DNA of 64,000 nt from assembly GCA_020091685.1 (NCBI GenBank), contig CM034605.1, forward strand, positions 29,946,281 to 30,010,280. Direction: 5' to 3'. Below the pieces are notes generated by a model that had not been told where the DNA came from, searched no databases, and saw only the letters and a list, made by a program, of their open reading frames with translations. A program made the translations under genes and the position numbers. Shown in pieces: positions 26,020 through 39,130 of this stretch (the first letter of the stretch is position 1; each line of letters opens with the position of its first letter). The stretch is from Lutjanus erythropterus (taxonomy: Eukaryota; Chordata; Actinopteri; Lutjaniformes; Lutjanidae).

Positions 26020-26597
26020 TTCCTGCGCCTTAAATATAAGGATTCCTACAGCTTTTCCAAAACCAAATCCACGCACTTTTCAAGCATCATAAAGCTGTGG
26101 TAAATTAAATATTTACATACATATATAGCATTTACTCTAAATGATTACTGTATTTTACTTCTTCATCACATTAAATCAGATGTTATTGTGCTATAAACAA
26201 TCAAATTTATTTTTGTGATGACATTCAACAGAAGAGTGATAAAGCAAAGGAAAGCACAACAAAGTTTCATGTTCCAAAATGTGTCACTTTTATAACCCAG
26301 CTGAGACAAAATCGTTTCACAAATAACTTCAATTTAAACTAAATCTTTACTGCTTTGCTCCCGACTAATGAGGGGCTTTAGTGCAACATGAGCCTAATCA
26401 AAAAGTCCATGAGAACTTACCCTTTACATGGCTCAAAAGCACAGGTGAGAAGATGCATGCTACAAATTCAGTTTTGTGCACTTCTTGCAAGCGCTTTTCA
26501 AACCTTGAAAAAAAAGCCCTGTTAAAATCTGAGTGTTTTGAAGAATTTCCAGCACCTTTACAATTCCTGTTTGTCATTTATGACAGTGAATGACAGA

Positions 26598-26772
26598 TCT
26601 TTGGGGTTTATACTGTTGGTTGGTCAGAAGAAGCAATTTGAAGACATCGCAGGAAATTGTGATGAGCATATTTCACTTTTTTTGACAATTTATAACTAAA
26701 CAATTAATGGATTAATTATGACAATAGTCTGCAAATTAATCCATAATGAAAATAATTACTAGTGGCAGCCCC
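26598..26772 (+). mobile_element. hAT-like MITE, family A, 3' half
   Basis: The preserved part is 'TTGGTTGGTCAGAAGAAGCA', 'TTTGAAGACATCGCAGGAAA', 'TTGTGATGAGCATATTTCAC', 'TGAAAATAATTACTAG' and the closing TGGCAGCCCC. The 5' half is absent. Confidence 0.72.
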
Positions 26773-27693
26773 AATCATCACAAGCTTTGAAAGCTTTCTT
26801 AGAATCCCTTGCCACAGTATAGTGATGATATTTGCTCATACCAAAGAGTCTCCTCAAAGTCCTGCAGCCAAAACTCTAATCATGCTCATGCAGATTAATA
26901 TGATCATATATTTCAAATTAATGAACAAACTTTCATATCTGCTGTGGTCAGACCCTCCACCTGCCTGTCTGTGCACTCGGCTCCACTCTGAAACCATGAT
27001 TTAAAAATGTGTTTTGATTCATGAAGTACAGTATGTCTCTGCAGGAACAGAACACCGTACAAGAGCAGCAGACAGGGAATAACAGCTAGCGATGAAATCT
27101 GTTATCTGTGACGTGTCCGACTATGTTTCTAATTCAGGATGGGCAGACTCCACTGGAAGCAAAGCGCCTCCTGAAGCGAGTGTGCAGGGTTGGAAGCGGC
27201 GCTCCGGTGGAGCCGCTCACTCGGTGGTTTGGGAGCAGCAGACTGTGATTGTACCGGGGAGGTGTGAATGTGAAGTGAGCGTGTGAAACTGCAGCACGGA
27301 GGTGCAGAAACAGACCGACCATGTGCCGGCTCAGTCAGCTCAGAGCCACAGATAAATACAGTACGACCATAAAAGATGAGCCAAAATAACCAATGACAAG
27401 AACGGAGAGTACATTCTGACTGTTTTACACATACGGCACCTGTTGCTGGTAAACTCACTGTACAATTACACCATTAAACTATAACCTCAGTAGAATAATA
27501 CTGTACTGTACTATAATAATACTGTACTACTGCTTTATTTACTTTCTAGGAGGGATGTCCTGATAGAATATGATTCAACAAATTGTGAGTACATCTGCAA
27601 TTAATAAAAGTGTTTATTTTAAAAGCACAATATGTTCTGCTGCTATGGGTCTCTCACACTAAAACAGCTGACATATTGACTTGCCTTGTTAAA

Positions 27694-27979
27694 AGGGCTG
27701 AACAATTTTGAAAAAATATCAATTGCAATTATTTTGGCTGATACTGCAATTGTGATATATTAGAGGGAATGACCATTTTTACATCACAGTATGATTTGTG
27801 TGGGGATCTGTAGTAAACATGTTTTCTTAAGTCTGTAGAATATGATGTGTGGGCCAGGACTCTGCAACACAACAATATTTAATGGAAAACAGTATTCTGA
27901 CACATATTTTGCTTTCAACAAATACTGTGCCTCCTTGTGGTCATATCACAGTCTCGATAAATTTTTGACTGTTTCAACC
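27694..27979 (+). mobile_element. hAT-like element, family B, copy
   Basis: It starts AGGGCTGAACAATTTTGAAA, continues 'GCAATTATTTTGGCTGATA' and 'GTGTGGGCCAGGACTCTGCA', and ends GACTGTTTCAACC. It aligns in order with 45383-45741 and, reversed, with 3938-4200 and 44731-45066. Confidence 0.75.
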
Positions 27980-30719
27980 GTTTAGGTGATCATGTTGGAG
28001 TTGTGCGGTAACATATTGTGTAAACGGCTTCCCACGTCATAACTACGAGCTTACATGTTAGATATAAGATATTGATTGATGTAAGATTAGTCCCACAACA
28101 GGGAAATTATCAGTATATATTCCATTTTAATATTCTGTTTCCCATGAAAACGTCTACAGAACAATGGGGTGTCAATTAAAAGGAAAAAAAAGAAAATCAA
28201 CCAATAAAAATCACCAGAGTCACAAGTTAACAGGTTTAGCGTGGCTCCAGACCTCTGAATCACCGTTCATATCTACCATTTGTTCATCCATTTAGAATGG
28301 CAAATAAATGGCACTTCAGTCTGACTATCAGGATACTGAATAGGTGACTTCAGATTTGTCGCGGTAACTTTACAGTATGACATTTGCAATGTAAACAAGT
28401 GAACAGCCTTACCTTTATTCACAATTTTTCCTTCTACAGTAACATCTCAAAATATTTGGCCTCACAATTTATCTTTTCCAGCTCCTTCGGTCCTTCCATT
28501 TTACGCTCACTACAGTGATGTAGTTTAGTGAAGGCAGCAGGGCAGCAACAGAACAGAATGAGAGTGTATTTTATCAATGTTGCCCAGCTGGAGTACAAAG
28601 AACAGCCTGTTGCACTGATACACAGTGAATTCTGAATTCAGACAGATCATTACTGATTAAATGCTATTTCCCCCCCCCACACTTGAATGGTAGTCTGAAT
28701 TCTAAATGAAAAGAAACAGGCCCAGTGTGCAGCATTCAACTAAAATAAAACGCCAGCAATCTGACGCAGAGCAACACAAGATGACAAGATAAGGAATCAG
28801 CTGACACAGTGAAAGGAAAATTCTTCTCCTGAGTCAGAAAATGAAAAAGATTCATGGATTAAAAGTGGATCTTTGTTTTGTGTTTGGAGAAAGTGTGACT
28901 TGAGAACAAACAGGGGAACTTAAATTACACATCCTGCACATAGCTGGATAAATAGCTGTGCCATAAAGCCATAAAGAGTTTGGAGTTTTATTTTCCATGT
29001 TGTTTTTTTTCTGTAATAATGCAGTCATAGCTGTCCAGGTAGAAAGAAGGACAGAAAAGAGACTTTTTGCTTTCTAGGAACCTCAGCTCTGCTTTTCTTT
29101 GAAACAATCCAAACAAGCCTGATGCTGTTTGGGTATTTCATTCTTTCACAAACTGTGTGCACTTTTACTGATGTGGTCAGCAGTTCATGGAATCAACACC
29201 AAGTCTGTGTACGAAGGTGGAGGTTAGGTGTGCTGCCGTGTGCTGGTAGCATGAAGATGTTTACATAAGGACAACAACTGTAAGTGGAGCATGAATGCAG
29301 ACTCCCACACACACACAACTTCTAACATATAAACACAGGGAGAACTCAGGGCTTCTTTCCTGTCCTGAATGTAAAGCCCCACCCTCTTTGAGGCAGCAGG
29401 GCGGAGCCTCGGCCTGAGAAGAAACCAAGGAAGCTAAAAAAAAATGAAGGTACACAATATCACTACAGAACTTTATGTGCTGCAGACTTTAGTGTCAGTT
29501 CTATTGAAGCCTTCAGGAGATCCAATATCAATCATGCTATTTGGAGAACAGCAAATAAACAAATGGGCACAGCTGGAAAAATCTGGAATGTGTTATTCTC
29601 TTAAGTGTATTTTCTTGGTTTTTCAAACTTTTTAAGAGGGAACTGTCATACATAGACATGCTGGGTTTTCATGTGCTTCTCACATCATTACAATCAACCT
29701 GAGACCAAAGTCTTAGAGCATAAAATTTTCTACAATGATGTAATGACCCTTCCGTTTTTTTGTAGTCTCCATGGGAGAAACCAAGTAGTGGTTTTCCATT
29801 AAACTCTGGCAGGTGGAGGATCTGTCTGGTTTCTGCGTGGCAACATTCCTGCTGTCTCCACCAAACCACTCCACTGCTAGATTCACACAGGTGAAACATA
29901 GTTGTGTATCACTACGCCCAACTGCATACCACACACATTGTGCAGTATCACATGTGAATACACTCCACTGCTTAATAACACACTGCCATTCCTTAATCAC
30001 CAAGTCAATATAGAGACAATGCAGCACTGTGTCAGGAGGCTGATGCCATCTCCATGAGGTTGTCAAAAGTACTGAACTATCGATACTTTTTCAATACCAA
30101 AAACATACAATACAAACATTAGATAGTATTAAAAGTACCATAACTTAAAAAAGAAAGTTCTAAGTGATTCAAGACAATGTTCAGTGACTTTTTCTGTTCC
30201 AGTACTGTGTGCCAGATGCTTTCTTAAATCCTACCTAAAACTATTTTTCTTTTTACCGTGGTAAAGAGGTATGCAGTATATATATATTTTCTAATACTAG
30301 TATTTAGGTTTGAGCGGTATCAAGGTAATACCATTTACCAGGGTATTTAGAAATTCTGAAGGTTTGATTTTTAATACCGTCATTGTGAATCAAGTTATCT
30401 AAAACATACTGTAGAAGTTGCAACTGTTTTTTATTGATGGGAAATAAAAATATGCTGAAATTAGTTTATTAAACAGGAAACTGAGCCAACAGAATAATTA
30501 TTTCAACATTTCAATTACTCCCAGACATTAAGGGCAAACATATGTACATGGCGTGTTTATTTTATATGAAATATGTACAAATTTTCTCTAAACATTAACA
30601 ATCGGGGAATCATAAGATTGAAGACATCTACACCAGCGACAGAGACCGAGACAGACAAGCAGCACTGACCTGCCCTGTGTGATCACCACAATGATCTACC
30701 TGTCTAGGCACGTAGCTAA

Positions 30720-30759
30720 CACACACACACACACAGACACAGACACAGACACAGACACA

Positions 30760-30808
<49 letters not shown>
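30720..30808. repeat. (CA)n / (CACAGA)n microsatellite
   Basis: About 90 bp. Pure CA arms flank a central hexamer-like ACAGAC array. It gives rise to a spurious ORF on each strand. Confidence 0.96.
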
Positions 30809-30812
<4 letters not shown>

Positions 30813-32286
30813 GAATGGGCATGGAAACAACAACAACAGCACTCAGACAGACGAGCAAAGCAGGAAAATAAACTGGCTTAAAGTTTAGCAGCTCCTGCAC
30901 CAGTTTCACAATCATTTCTGGCTTCAAAATTTCATGAAGGCATCTCTGGGCAGAGAGGAGCTCAGGAGACAGAGAGCAGACAGACGCGCACACACTCTGT
31001 GCGTGGTTTACATGTTAAAAAAGACGAGCTGGGGTAGAGGTGAAGTCAAAGTCGAAAAATTCACTGCAGAATCCTGACACCACAAGGCAAAAGCTGAGGA
31101 AAATAAGTACTAGTCCATCTTGACTCCGTGAGTACAAGCTCATGTCGAGCAGCTAAAAAATGTTTAAACCCAAAGACATTTTATATTTGAGTCAAGATCC
31201 AAACTTTTCAAAGACATCAAATATGTCTCACTCTAATTTCAGGGACGTATGTGTAATGTGGTAGAAATACACAGAATATCAGACATGCAACAAAGGTTAT
31301 ACTGCTGCAAACACGTTCACCACCATAAACCTCTAAGTCCAACTTAAATAGCTTCATTAACCCATTTTCTGTCATTCCAGATGACTAAATAATTAGGATT
31401 TTGAGACTGCATTTTTTATTAGGTTGTCCAAAGATAGAACTCACCTCAGTTAACATGCCAACCTCAGCTTCTATTTTAGTCAAAACTCACAGTTTGCATG
31501 CAGAATTTTGCTTTTCAAATCCATTTCCTTTGATTTTACATGTGTGACTACTGTGATTGGACACTGACATCTCTGCTGTCTGCCATCCGTATAATCTGAG
31601 TTCCCCTACTCGGCTTGCTTACAGCTCGCTGGAGCAAACAGGTCATTCAAGATGAGGCTGTCACCTTTTATTTGAAATGCTCTCTGATCTGTTACATGCC
31701 TTGTTGCTCTATTAGCAAACAGGGCCAATTGCAGCTATATTCACTGAAGTAAACTGGCTGTGCTTTACAGTCACTCCAGCTTTTCACTCAAGTGAGCTGG
31801 TGGAGGCACCATGAATGAACGAAGCAATCAATATCAATTCTACAAGGTAGTTTAAAGGCAAACTATGCATGATTCTTCCAAACAAATATGCAGAGATTCA
31901 TCTTCCATCCTTCGCCCTACCATCATATTTTCTCATTATTTTGCTGTGCTCAATAAAAAAAAAGCAGTATTTTGAGTGCTGGGAAGGACATTTAACAAGC
32001 AACTATCATTCTGGTGTATTACAAACAGCAACTGACAAATTCTGCTTACTCAACCTTTAAGATGAGGCTAAATATGTTGCATTCAAATGTATTAAAATAG
32101 ATTGTTAGCCATCTTTAATCTAACTTGGATTTCTAACACATTCAGATCCTGAAAGCACAAATTTTTACTAACTTAAAATTCCAGTGTTTCACATCATCTA
32201 AAGTGGACTGCAGCAGAGCCAAGCCCCCTTTTTCAGAAAGCATGGCGGACCATGAGGCAAAGAAGAAGCAAAAGGCATATTTTAAT

Positions 32287-32570
32287 TAGAGGTGTAACAA
32301 TACATTGATTTGGATTGATGTGGCAATTCAATGTTCCAATATAATCAATACTACGTGAAAATATCGATCTATATTGCCATCTTTAAGATATGCATTTTGA
32401 AATTCCCATGGCATGTCTGTGTCACAAAAGTCATTATGACTTGACATCATCTGTTACTGATCGCTGGTCCAAGAAATGAACCAAAATCGTATCCTGGCAG
32501 TGATATCAGCAAATCACTGTCGTATCGTTGTACAAAAAAACAACATATCATATTGTGATTTACACCCCTA
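32287..32570. mobile_element. Short TIR element (TAGAGGTGTAA...TTACACCCCTA)
   Basis: The termini TAGAGGTGTAACAATAC and GTGATTTACACCCCTA are imperfect inverted repeats, and the body has the alternating 'ATATCGATCTATATTGCC' and 'CGTATCGTTGTAC' sequence seen in fish hAT relics. The adjacent 8-mers ATTTTAAT and ATTAAAAT happen to be each other's reverse complement, so a direct target duplication cannot be claimed. Confidence 0.7.
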
Positions 32571-33018
32571 ATTAAAATCTATTAATCATGTTGTTAAAGG
32601 GCAGGAAAAAACCACAAAATTATTTTAAACATTTTTTGAAATTGCTAATAATTTATGGCTAAATTTAGAGAAGAGTTACCCAACATTTTTTGTGTTTGAA
32701 CAGGCTGAAAAAGTGTCAACTCTGTCTGTTAGCACATGCCTGATTTCAATAATCCTAAATGGAGAAGTCAAAAGTTAAAACTGTGATGAAACTGATCTAC
32801 ATCGGGGTCAGCAGCGCCTTATGAAGCAACACTTTCACAGACGAGCCTAATTTGTGAAACACCCCTCTTATCTGTGATCTGCTCTTGATAAACTGAATAT
32901 GACTGCTTTCACAGAAACAAAGTGGATTTCAGCAGCTGCTTAATGGCAGTGTTTTCACCCCTTCAGGATCCCACATGATCAAGCCCAACATTCACAACAT
33001 CCCCTCCTCCCCTCTTAC

Positions 33019-33175
33019 CCTTGAGCAGTGGCAAGGGCGTGAGCTCTATGGGTTTGCCCTGAGAGCGGAACTGGGACGAACTCTGCGACCGCTTCTGCTT
33101 GGCCTTCCTGACAGACTTCCGTGAAAATCCGTCCACTTTGTCCACAGATGGAGATGTGGTGGCTGCCGAGGACAT
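33019..33175 (-). CDS. ppp2r5e: ppp2r5e first coding exon (exon 2): N-terminus of PP2A B56-epsilon
   Basis: The protein is the epsilon member of the B56 (PR61) family, a regulatory subunit that targets the PP2A A/C core to its substrates. This exon encodes residues 1-52, starting at the ATG at 33175-33173 ([10 protein letters not shown]). It contains [16 protein letters not shown] and [18 protein letters not shown], which match the epsilon N-terminus almost residue for residue, including the basic, Ser-rich stretch that precedes the HEAT-like core. The exon is bounded by the acceptor TTTCTCCCAG(CAG) ending at 33183 or 33180 and the donor AAGG|GTAAGAGG at 33019/33018. The leftover G (phase 1) would complete the Asp codon that begins exon 3 in the family. 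The HEAT-repeat body is not in the window. Teleosts can carry ea/eb paralogues and I cannot tell which this is. Confidence 0.95.
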
Positions 33176-33744
33176 AGCCCTGCTGGGAGAAACACAAAGG
33201 AGGGGGGGGCGAGCGGTTAACACAATCACATTAGACATGCGTTCAGAGAGCTCTCAGTTCACTCTGAGGGCAGAACGATTAACCACAGAATATCGACAGT
33301 TTTTTACAGAACTGAAACTTAATGAAAGATTTTCATTAACCAAATTTCTGATAATATTAAATGCGCATAAATCAAGTGGTAATCATTAAAGACTTCCCTT
33401 TAATCCCGTGAATTTAATTCCTTTTAAAAGAAATTCCATTATCAAAATGCCTTGAAATTTCACCACTTGAGATTGAAGATGTTTCATGATCCTCTGAATG
33501 TATGAAGGGTTCATTGATAAAAGCTACTACAAGGAACTTTAATATTGTGTAAATTTTGGAGGCCCCTGGAAGCACTGAAAAAAAACACCAAATATAACAT
33601 CAAAAATAAAACTATGTAAATAAAAATCTCCTCCTGCTTTTTTTTAACTGACTAATGTACCACTTACTGCAACTTTGGCTGAAAAAACATAAATATAAGC
33701 TTGTTTGAGCTGATTTCAAGGAGATTCAAACCTGGTGGAAGGCA

Positions 33745-34149
33745 TTAAAGGCAGTGTTCACCCCAAAATCCTGCGGTGCTATTTATTGATCTCGATTGTT
33801 ACGGTGTGAGTTACCGAGTTTTGGAGATATTGGCTGTCAAGATGTCTGTCTTCTCTAACATATAATAGAACTAGATGGGACTTGGGTTTCGGTGCTCAAA
33901 GTGTCAAAAAAATACAACTGAAAAAGTCAACATCAATTTCTCTTTCCATGATTCATGACCCGATACTCAAACGATTATATTCTGCAGTAGGCTCTACTGG
34001 AACTACTTTCTTTATACTAGAAAGAAAATAGTTCCTACATGTTATCTCCAAAACTCTGCAACACACAAAATAATCTAGATGTATAAACAGCGCAACAGGC
34101 CAGAGAAAAAAAAAATATATTTTTGATTTTGGGTGAACTGTCCCTTTAA
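33745..34149. mobile_element. TTAA-flanked TIR MITE
   Basis: The left end is TTAAAGGCAGTGTTCACCCC and the right end, read on the minus strand, is TTAAAGGGACAGTTCACCC. These are clear terminal inverted repeats with TTAA at both edges. The ~405-bp interior has partial self-complementarity (compare 'GAGTTTTGGAGATA' and its complement 'TATCTCCAAAACTC') and no ORF of interest. TTAA duplication is the piggyBac habit; assignment to that superfamily is inference. Confidence 0.8.
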
Positions 34150-35486
34150 GAATAACTGCAGAAATAGTCGACCTCCTCTCCGATTGTCTCGTTAACTTAT
34201 GTAGGCTATATAAAGACATCAGTATTGAACTGTGACTGTTTCATAACCAGTTAAAAACTCCTTGTAGTAGCTTTAAAATAATCAAGACAATACGAATAAA
34301 ACAGAATCACTGAAACAACCAATAGATTGTGAAATTATTTAATAAATTATTAAAAGTCAGTTTATCATGCAAGTCCTTTCATAAAAAAGCGTTATATTTG
34401 CCATTACCATGCAGCTCCACAGCCATGTTTTTTTTAGTAGTGAGCTCATGAAAGCAAAAAAACAAACAAACAGAAAATAAACAACATCCCCACTGACTTT
34501 TTTAGCTCTCCAGCATTTTATTAGTCTCACAACAAACCTGCACAGCCACAGCAGACGGCCTCATTTTCCCAGCATGGGAGACTATTTAGGCCTCGGCTGA
34601 GGCCTGGTTACAGTACACAAACACACCGCCTTTCTACCTGCCAACCAACCATCGCACTCAAAAAAACACACACACACGCCAAAAACACCAGTGTCTACCC
34701 ACAACAATGGAGCTGGTTCTGCGGCTGCGAGGCGCCGCCACAGTGGGAGGAAGCTGAGGAAGCGTCCACTGCTGAGTGTTTGCTGCTGATTACATCTGAA
34801 AAACTTCTAACAAACTGGCTGCTCAGGCAGCGACAACAAAGACAGGGCTCAGCAGAAGTCACATTTTTCACTGCAAAATACTGCTAAACTACTTATCTGA
34901 ACCACACCCAGGAGAAAAATTAAAAGTGAAGAGGGTATGAGGAACCATCTGAGGATACTGTTGATTAGTTGAGACACGAGCAGCTGTGATGCTCATTACA
35001 CTACACAAACAAAATCACAAGTTTTTTTTATTAGAAATGTGGTGCATGTTTAACACCTATTAATTAATAATTAACATGCCTGTGTGACAATTAACATTTT
35101 ACTGTGCAAACATCTGACTTTAAGGCTCATGTTGGCTTTAAAGCAGTGGATCAAAGTCCATTCATAACCTTGAAACAGTGACTAGTAGTTGCGATTCTGC
35201 AGCTTCTACTACAACATTTAACATTTTAGCTTGTGAGTTTTTTATTATCCTGGATGGCTTTTTGAGTATTTCCCCAGAGTGTTACATCTGTGAACGAACA
35301 TAGTTCTGTGTGTCTCTGCTTGGATAATCAAGGTACCATCTACGTATATAAATGGAGTTGTTTTAATGCTTACTTATCTACCTGAAATTGAAGTGAAATG
35401 AAATGTTATGTAATAATGTAGCTAAGTTAACTGAACAAACATGCAGAAGTCCAGAAGTAAACATCAGTTATAATTCAATGAAATTC

Positions 35487-35644
35487 AATGAAACCAGAAA
35501 ATATTCCCGTTTAAGATGAAGTTAGACGTTTTTTCTAAAAAAAAATAAAAATAAAAAAAAAACTCAAACCAATTAGTCAGTGCCCAAAATAGTTGGCAAT
35601 TAATTCAATAAGCGATTCACAATCGATTAATTATTGCGGCTCTA
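35487..35644 (-). mobile_element. hAT-like MITE fragment, family A
   Basis: Reverse-oriented half copy: 'CCAGAAAATATTCCCGTTTA', 'CAAAATAGTTGGCAATTAAT', 'CACAATCGATTAATTATT' and the end GCGGCTCTA. An A-rich insertion lies in the middle. Confidence 0.72.
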
Positions 35645-36858
35645 ATTATCACATTTACAATGTCAATATGTTGACCACAAAGTACACATCAGACTGAGGG
35701 GAATTCAGATGGGATCAATGAGGATTGTATATCCTGTCGCAAACACCATTTTTGGGGCTCCAAAGCTTCAGTGAGAATTACCTACGAATATTCAAAGCAC
35801 ACGGAGCAGAAATATACAAGCTCTCTTGTATATTTTCGTGCACACGCCTGTTTTTGGCTTCAAGACTAATTTAACGCCACTGAGAAGCTGCACTTCTTGC
35901 TCTTCAGTCTTTGCCTCTTTTCGGTGTAGATGGTGCAATGTCTGTTTCTTCTCTTCAAAAAACTGAAGCATTTGAATACCGATTTGGACGCTGGTTGCCA
36001 GCAGCAACAGCAGAAGCTTTTAAACATTCGGGTCATAAAGCTTTTTGTGGCAAAACTCTCTTTAAAGTCATTATCTTACAGGCTAGTTTTTTATTCACTA
36101 TTTACATCTCCTAGTAATTACAAATAATTTCTATTAATCAAGTGTTTTAAGACTATTTTAAATTTCAGTAGTGTCATATCATTTTGGCCTGTTGTTTTGA
36201 TTAAAGCTTGCAGGATCAATAATCTGCCTTTTTCAGTTTTGGAAACTTTAACCCACTGGGCAGAGACTCTCCAAGCGTTAGTTATGTGTAACTTTTGACC
36301 TACTGATGGCACAAGATAAAAAGTAAGAGAGAGTTTATGGAAATTCATACAATGGTTGCTGAAATTTTTCTCTCTGGATCAAAGTGTTCGATTAAAAGAG
36401 AAGGCTGACCTTACCACCCTCAAAGCTGCACCAGTACATGACTTAAAATACTGGTAAAAATATCAACCTTCAAAAGCCATTAAACCTTACTTATAATGGA
36501 CTGGGGCTTATTTTACAGTTAAGTAATTTTACTTACTGTCAGTCATTAACTTTTATTTAAGTATTTAAATGTCTAGTCTGCCATAAAAAACAACATTAAC
36601 TGGAGACACCGATGTCATGAAAGGACAGAGGTCCTGATCCAGTCAACACAATAACTCGGCTGGATGACATAAAGGCCTGAGAAGAAATGAGTTAGAACTC
36701 CAGCAAGAATCGTTACATAATAAGACGTGAATGAGACGCTGCAGGCCGTAACTCTGCGCTGGCTGCATCTCTAATGCTCTGTCAAAGTCACACAGGCAGC
36801 CGTACAGTATGTCCACCAGGCCTCGTACATAACTGTGGACAGAGGAGAGGCACCAGGA

Positions 36859-36883
36859 CACACACACACACACACACACACAC
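36859..36883. repeat. (CA)n microsatellite
   Basis: A pure CA tract of about 12 units. Confidence 0.92.
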
Positions 36884-37284
36884 CACTCTTGCTGCCTGAG
36901 GATATGGACGGCACTAGCTGACAGAGAAAGCCTTTTACAGGCTCTGTGAGGCTGAACAGCTGATCGTCCATCATCATATACAGTATACTGCAGTTTTAAA
37001 AGTGATTAATGACTGCAGAGCAGCATCGCTACCATCTGTGGTTAGAGACTGTCAGGGTGCTGATGTAATATGAGTGTAAGTGGATGGAGATAATAATCAA
37101 GACTGACAGCTTTGATTAATAAGCAGAGCTCCTAAACATTTTAAATTGTATTTTTTCATATTTTCATGGTATTTTAACGACATTTACATCAGCCTGCCTT
37201 TACTAACCATGACTAACAGTGACAGACATCAGAACAAGACAAAAGAAAACTGAGGTGTAACAAATAACAGAATATTAAATTAAC

Positions 37285-37577
37285 CATAACCATTTTGATA
37301 ATCAATTAATCGGTAATTTATTAAGAAAAAAGTAAAATTCTCACATTTCAGCTTATTAAATGTGAATAGTTTCTTGTCTCTTTGCTCCTCTTTGACAGTA
37401 AACTAGATATGTTTGGGTTGTGAATAAAACTAAACATTTGAGGAGGTCATCTTAGGTTGTGGGAGACACTGATTGACATTTTTCACCATTTTCAAACATT
37501 CTGAAACAAACAACTATTAACTGAGAAAATTATCGACTGATTAACGGACTCTTAAAATAATCATTAGTTGCAGCCCT
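37285..37577 (+). mobile_element. hAT-like MITE, family A
   Basis: A nearly full-length plus-oriented copy: 'ATTTTGATAATCAATTAATC', 'TCTCACATTTCAGCTTATTA', 'GACATTTTTCACCATTTTCA' and 'TCATTAGTTGCAGCCCTTT' at the end. Its 5' GCTGCAAC terminus is not recognisable. Confidence 0.78.
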
Positions 37578-38914
37578 TTCTAGAAATGAGCAGATCCTTG
37601 GTGTTTTCTTTTCCGAGCTCAAATCTAGACCCTACTCAGGAAACCGGTGAGTGAAAGTGCTAAGTGCCCTACTTTCCTAACTTATTACAAGTTGTCTTTT
37701 TTCCACCCATTGCATCATGCTGCTAATTAATTACTGTGACATGAACATCTACATGCAAAAAAGGAAAATGGATGTATCATGCTGTCTTGCTGTCTGTAAC
37801 TGGTGCAAGCATCTATATACATTAATGCAACATATGAAATGGTTCAATGGTCTTTACTGTGTTTAAGGAGAAAAACTCTTATGATATTTTTTTAATCACT
37901 TGGAAAATTACCTCTAGCTAACCCAGCAGCTAGTCTATAAAACTAGACCACAGAAAAGTCTCCTCATGGTCTCAACCAAGCTGGGTAAATTTTTCCTCCA
38001 GAGCTCTTGCCATGTTAAAAAACACCTTACATCAGTTTTGACAAAACAAATGGATTGCTTTTAATAAGTGCCATTATTTACCATGATTCTTTTAGCTCCT
38101 GATCCCTATATATTTTGTATCTGGTTCGGTATGTCTTTGTGATGTATGTTTTTTGTCTGTTGGTTGTCTGTCATCTGTAATTTTACATGAAACTTCATTT
38201 TATTTTCTGCTGCCCATCTTGAACAGGAATCCATTTCTGATTAAATAAAGGCTAAATAATCTTTTCTCATCATCATTAAAAAAAAATCATCTCACTCAAA
38301 CACCTTTGCTATGTGTAGTACCAGACATTTTTCACAAAACTTAATAAACCTAATATTACACTTGTACTAAATATAGAACATGTTAGCAGAGGTGCTCTTT
38401 ATTTTAAGAGAGGCACTAAAAAACACTGCAGGAAGCCTTGATAAACGAAAGCACGCTGTATGCCACACCTGCATCTGAAAGACTGTTATGAACTTTTGTT
38501 GATTTTTTGTTGACACAGTAACACTAGTTGTCAGGAATTTCATCATGAAAACAGTAGTAATTTCATCCCTACCCTGGGGCTCAATCAGTCAATTAAATAA
38601 ATGATCAGGCAAAACCCGCCAAACATTAGTTGGGTTCAGTTTCTCACAGGTGAGGACAACAACAAGGACATGTACCAGCGACAGACACTTCATCAACAGC
38701 AATAATAAAATTGTTCCATAGTTTAACTTGAATGCATTAAATGCAAACCGCCATGAAAGCAGATAACGATAATTTGTGGCTCCCTTGACAACAACATATG
38801 ACACCAATAGAAACAAAATGAAGTGGAAAACGAGTGCAAACTGTGAAGAAATGGCGAATAGAAAAAGGACAGGTCAGCTCTGCAGTGTGCTAGTTTTTTT
38901 TTATTTTTTTAGGC

Positions 38915-39130
38915 CAATATCAGAACACAGTTGTGTGTAAACTGTGCAAGACAACTGTCCCAACCAAGAGCAGGATTACAAGAAACTTTTATCACCTCAA
39001 CCGCTTCCCCAATTCGTGTAAACAACATCAGGTCATCAGTCACGACCTACACTCAGCAACGACACCGCATGACATGACATCCAGACAGGGCAAGGACATA
39101 ATCCAACACAGGAGCATACTGGTTAGTAAC
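38915..39130 (+). pseudogene. Degraded BED-type zinc-finger fragment of a hAT transposase
   Basis: The translated stretch reads V-C-K-L-C-K-T-T-V-P-T-K-S-R followed by N-F-Y-H-L-N-R-F-P. This fits the BED finger of hAT transposases and ZBED proteins, where a C-x2-C pair (here C-K-L-C) is followed after about 20 residues by H-H-L-(K/R)-(R/x)-H. Here the second histidine of the usual His-His pair and the closing His are replaced (Y-H-L-N-R-F), so the metal site is incomplete. No in-frame ATG opens it (the frame starts at GTG), and no dimerisation (hATC) domain follows. It is a 5' fragment of an old autonomous hAT element. Confidence 0.6.

Larger units (their letters stand above)
1..33018 (-). 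other. ppp2r5e: ppp2r5e intron 2 (inferred), no gene seen inside
   Basis: The donor of ppp2r5e exon 2 (GTAAGAGG on the minus strand, + positions 33011-33018) opens an intron that runs towards base 1. I looked by eye for the next B56 exon, which would start 'D-V-P-S-S' and contain the 'FDFMDTLSDLKMKEYKR' type sequence, and did not find it, so the intron probably spans this whole stretch. Apart from the repeats listed separately, I see no exon, tRNA or rRNA. All open frames here are short, lack family similarity and mostly overlap repeats or microsatellites. That it is one continuous intron is inference, because an alternative or poorly conserved exon could have been missed. Confidence 0.55.

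Noticed and set aside
30628-30993. 121-codon minus-strand ORF with a Cys-Val run
   Set aside because: It is a translation of the (CA)n tract, and the flanks show no conserved protein.
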